Source: an uncultured Candidatus Saccharibacteria bacterium
GTDB lineage: Bacteria; Patescibacteria; Saccharimonadia; Saccharimonadales; UBA1547
Direction of reading: 5' to 3'
DNA: 7,620 nt
NCBI GenBank assembly: GCA_946886635.1
Contig: CAMPIW010000013.1
Coordinates: 1 to 7,620, forward strand
The notes under the pieces were generated by a model, which was not told the origin of the DNA, ran no database searches, and saw only the letters and a list, made by a program, of their open reading frames with translations. Of this stretch, positions 5,205 through 7,620 are shown one piece after another (the first letter of the stretch is position 1; every line of letters starts with the position of its first letter). The translations under genes and the position numbers were made by a program.

Positions 5205-5233
5205 TTGTAAAACATAACCGTTTAGCCTTTAAT
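5205..5233 (+). promoter_or_regulatory. Weak candidate promoter of the VirB6-like gene
   Basis: TTGTAA (5205-5210, 4 of 6) lies 17 nt before TTTAAT (5228-5233, 5 of 6). The predicted start near 5240 is 8 nt before the ATG at 5248. A transcript starting there would omit the left arm of the hairpin that otherwise contains the start codon. Confidence 0.35.
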
Positions 5234-5259
5234 TATGGTAAGCGGTTATGTTTATTTTT
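5210..5259 (+). terminator. Intrinsic terminator of the lipoprotein gene, overlapping the next start codon
   Basis: A perfect 11-bp stem (5210-5220 with 5243-5253) can be extended inward by four more pairs and is followed by TTTATTTTTA. It lies 15 nt after the lipoprotein stop. The ATG of the downstream gene (5248-5250) is inside the right arm. Confidence 0.8.
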
Positions 5260-7620
5260 AACAAAAAATATATACGGTCTCGTCCTCTCCTCACTGGCAC
5301 AGTACTTGGGGGGGTTCTTTTGGTTTCGACTCTTCTTAGTATTCTGCTTGTAAGCCCTACATTCGCGAGAATGACTACCGATGATAAGCCGAGCGATCGC
5401 GCTGCTTCGTACAGCTACTTAAAGGGGTTGGGTAAGTGTGTCAAGGACCACATGCGCTCGAGCATACAAACCGTAGAGGGTGCGGACGGTGCAACAAGCC
5501 CGTCACAATACGGAAACGTATGGAACGGTGTTGGTGGTGGGCCCGATGGTTCAACTCATGGTGAATGGTTTGACGATTTAGATGCATGGGTAGTCGTGTA
5601 TCCAGACGGGCGACAAGACTGCGCCCAAGTTGCAAGTAAGGCTATAGAACTATGGGACTTCACGGGTGGTAAGGAATTCCTACAAAACATGGGGTATGTT
5701 TTTGATAGTGAAAGACCAGCATGGGTACGGTCTAATCAAAATGCAGATACACGCCTTCTTGCTTTCAATTCATCTGTAAGAACAAAGGTAGGTGATGTCG
5801 ACACGTTACTCAATAACGCAGCAAAATATGCACTGTATCTAGGAGCTTTTGCAAGTAGTGATTCAAGCCTGAGTGATTGTGACGCGCGACAACTTGGTGT
5901 TTTATCCACCTTAGACACAACACAACAAAACGCTGCAAAAAATAATGAGTCTAGAAATGGACGAACCTACACAGTTATTAAGTTATACGATGCAAGTACG
6001 AACGGTTTGGTTGAATATGCCTTTACGTACGTAAAAAGCGGCGAGGGTGGCATAAGTAATACCGCCTCTGTTTGGAATTACCGCGGGTCAAACTATCCTG
6101 GTGGGAATGGTGAGATATACACCTGCGAAGACTTGGTAAATAAAATTAAGGCAAACACGACAGCCTTTTGGCAGTGGAACAGAGCTCATCCTGATAATGA
6201 GGATTCTAACCCGGGCTTCACGGTCAGGGACGGTACTGTTGACTCTTGTGCTGATCAGGAATCCTGCGACGCGCCCGCAACATCCTGTGCAGTCGAAGGT
6301 GTAGGTTGGATAGTTTGTCCTGTTATTAATTTCCTCGCCGGTATAGCGGATGGGGCGTTTGGATTCCTGGCTGATTCGTTCCTTAAAACAGATCCAACGG
6401 CCTTTACGGCCGACGATGATAATCCTACATATAAAACCTGGGTGATTATGCGTGATATTGCAAACGTACTATTCGTTATTGCGTTCTTGGTTATTATATT
6501 CTCTCAATTAACGGGAATGGGTGTTTCAAATTATGGTGTAAAGAAACTGCTCCCGCGCATTATCATTACCGCTATTCTCGTGAATGTATCTTACATTATT
6601 GCGCAGCTTGCGATAGATATATCTAATATACTTGGATACTCGATTAGAGATGTGTTCGACACGGTAGCTAACCAAGTGAGAGGTGATGCATATTCTGATG
6701 TACAAGTATCGGCTCTTACGGGAGGCTCTACTTTCTCAGACATTGCAGTTGGAATATTAGCCTTTGGTGGTGCTGCGGTAGCGCTGTATGCATTACTTTC
6801 GACGTTTGGCGCAGTTATACTCGCCGCTGTAATCGCATTACTAATGATTCTATTTATACTTATTGCTCGTCAGGTAATTATCGTTCTTCTTGTAGTTCTT
6901 GCTCCTATCGCATTTGTTGCGTTACTTCTCCCTAATACAGAAAAGCTCTTTAAATTTTGGCGTAAAACCCTTACAGCAATGCTATTACTCTTCCCAATAA
7001 TTGCCTTGGTTTTTGGAGCGTCCGCACTCGCTTCTACAGTACTGCAGGGGACTTTCACCGACGCATATAACGGAGATACTGTGAGTAGTAACTGGTTCGG
7101 ACAAATCATTGCATCGGCAATACTTATACTGCCGTTATTTGTTGTACCTGTGCTATTAAAGAAATCTTTGGACGGCATTCCAGTTCTTGGGCAGCTTGCT
7201 GGTAGGATGCAGAGTAAGGCTAATGGTAACTTGAGTAGAAAAATGGGCGAGGGTTACAAAAACAGCGCATGGGGCAGGGGCCGTGCTGTACGTAAACAGG
7301 CGCGACAAAACTTTAGGGATAGGAAGTTTGCTAAAAACGTTGTCGATGGCGGTATAAGTGGGAAGATTGCAGGAGTCGCTGCTGGTGGCCTAGGAAAAAC
7401 CAAACAACAACAGTATGCGCAACAGTCGCTCGATAGGTCGGCAATTTCCGTAGCAGAGAAAGCGCGTAACGAAGATACGAGTACTGCCGCAGCACTTATG
7501 CTTGAAAAACATATCAACCCTACAACCCAAATTAAAGAAGTGGCGGCCGAACTTAAGGAGGCGATTTCTAAAGGTGATGTTACTAAAGCACGAGCAGCTC
7601 AATCTATTTTGCTCAATAGT
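5248..7620 (+). CDS. VirB6/TrbL-like multi-pass membrane protein with a large exported N-terminal domain (3' end outside window)
   Basis: At least 791 residues are visible and the frame is open to the window edge. The N terminus is a signal peptide (KKYIRSR, then a hydrophobic core) with likely cleavage after TFA at residue 40. Residues 41-350 form an exported domain with cysteines at 64, 125, 211, 293, 334, 340 and 347; C357 lies just after it. An amphipathic segment follows (about 358-379). Membrane helices then lie near 403-421, 438-461, 498-518, 521-541, 542-561, 577-597 and 620-641. Conserved-looking stretches are SNYGVKKLLPRI and LAPIAFVALLLPNTEK. I recall the core from CPR type IV secretion-like loci and it resembles the VirB6/TrbL channel family. 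The tail from about 642 is basic and rich in A and Q, probably cytoplasmic. The start at 5248 is the only ATG ahead of the signal peptide; it has no good ribosome site. Pilin and lipoprotein neighbours support a T4SS-like role. Confidence 0.7.
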   Translation, partial: MFIFNKKYIRSRPLLTGTVLGGVLLVSTLLSILLVSPTFARMTTDDKPSDRAASYSYLKGLGKCVKDHMRSSIQTVEGADGATSPSQYGNVWNGVGGGPDGSTHGEWFDDLDAWVVVYPDGRQDCAQVASKAIELWDFTGGKEFLQNMGYVFDSERPAWVRSNQNADTRLLAFNSSVRTKVGDVDTLLNNAAKYALYLGAFASSDSSLSDCDARQLGVLSTLDTTQQNAAKNNESRNGRTYTVIKLYDASTNGLVEYAFTYVKSGEGGISNTASVWNYRGSNYPGGNGEIYTCEDLVNKIKANTTAFWQWNRAHPDNEDSNPGFTVRDGTVDSCADQESCDAPATSCAVEGVGWIVCPVINFLAGIADGAFGFLADSFLKTDPTAFTADDDNPTYKTWVIMRDIANVLFVIAFLVIIFSQLTGMGVSNYGVKKLLPRIIITAILVNVSYIIAQLAIDISNILGYSIRDVFDTVANQVRGDAYSDVQVSALTGGSTFSDIAVGILAFGGAAVALYALLSTFGAVILAAVIALLMILFILIARQVIIVLLVVLAPIAFVALLLPNTEKLFKFWRKTLTAMLLLFPIIALVFGASALASTVLQGTFTDAYNGDTVSSNWFGQIIASAILILPLFVVPVLLKKSLDGIPVLGQLAGRMQSKANGNLSRKMGEGYKNSAWGRGRAVRKQARQNFRDRKFAKNVVDGGISGKIAGVAAGGLGKTKQQQYAQQSLDRSAISVAEKARNEDTSTAAALMLEKHINPTTQIKEVAAELKEAISKGDVTKARAAQSILLNS

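Noticed and set aside
4798..5215. Minus-strand frames opposite the lipoprotein gene
   Set aside because: The plus-strand gene has promoter, ribosome site, lipobox and terminator; the opposing frames have none of these.
5441..7602. Several minus-strand frames (for example 6870-7178 and 7254-7517) opposite the VirB6-like gene
   Set aside because: The uninterrupted 791-codon plus-strand frame with signal peptide and ordered membrane helices explains this region. The opposing frames are complements of hydrophobic codons.
1..7620. UGA recoded to glycine, as in some CPR lineages
   Set aside because: No coding region contains an in-frame TGA, and comF ends with TGA at its expected length.
1..7620. 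CRISPR array or transposase gene
   Set aside because: No regularly spaced repeats and no transposase-like protein in any frame.

Overview
The window reads as accessory or envelope-related chromosome of a Patescibacteria (CPR) bacterium, most likely Saccharibacteria (TM7). The grounds are a cluster of six small two-helix pilin-like proteins beside a very large multi-pass membrane protein with a long exported N-terminal domain. That protein carries a core I recognise from CPR type IV secretion-like loci, with the stretch SNYGVKKLLPRI followed by LAPIAFVALLLPNTEK. No CDS has an in-frame TGA, so the standard bacterial code fits, which argues against the UGA-recoding Gracilibacteria and Absconditabacteria. 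The lineage call is inference from memory, not from a search.

Layout. Positions 1-352 (+) hold a signal-peptide-less pilin-like gene that begins 6 nt after a perfect TATAAT. A hairpin at 361-395 can terminate both this gene and the minus-strand tRNA-Ser(UGA) at 409-496. A ComF-family phosphoribosyltransferase (535-1224, -) lies upstream of the tRNA. It is divergent from an Hsp20 small heat-shock protein (1305-1766, +), and their promoters overlap between 1229 and 1257. Between Hsp20 and the next gene lie a terminator, a 136-nt near-perfect palindrome (1829-1964) and a second, opposing terminator. From 4041 down to 2019 run five pilin-like genes on the minus strand. Four are tightly packed, with 1-10 nt gaps or a 1-nt overlap, and the last has its own good promoter. 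Divergently on the plus strand are a predicted lipoprotein of unknown function (4241-5194) and, from 5248 past the window end, a VirB6/TrbL-like membrane protein of at least 791 residues.

Working model. The pilin-like proteins, the lipoprotein and the VirB6-like protein together look like part of a CPR-type type IV secretion or surface-pilus apparatus: small subunits, an envelope lipoprotein and an inner-membrane channel. No ATPase (VirB4, VirB11 or VirD4) is inside the window; one would be expected just beyond position 7620. ComF, Hsp20 and the tRNA look like unrelated housekeeping genes placed between one pilin copy and the main array.

The points most worth a second look are: (1) the long palindrome isolated between two terminators; (2) the pilin set, which splits into three sequence pairs, two of them made of one copy with and one copy without a signal peptide; (3) several genes whose start codon sits where the transcript should begin (leaderless initiation); (4) the VirB6-like start codon lying inside the terminator hairpin of the gene before it.
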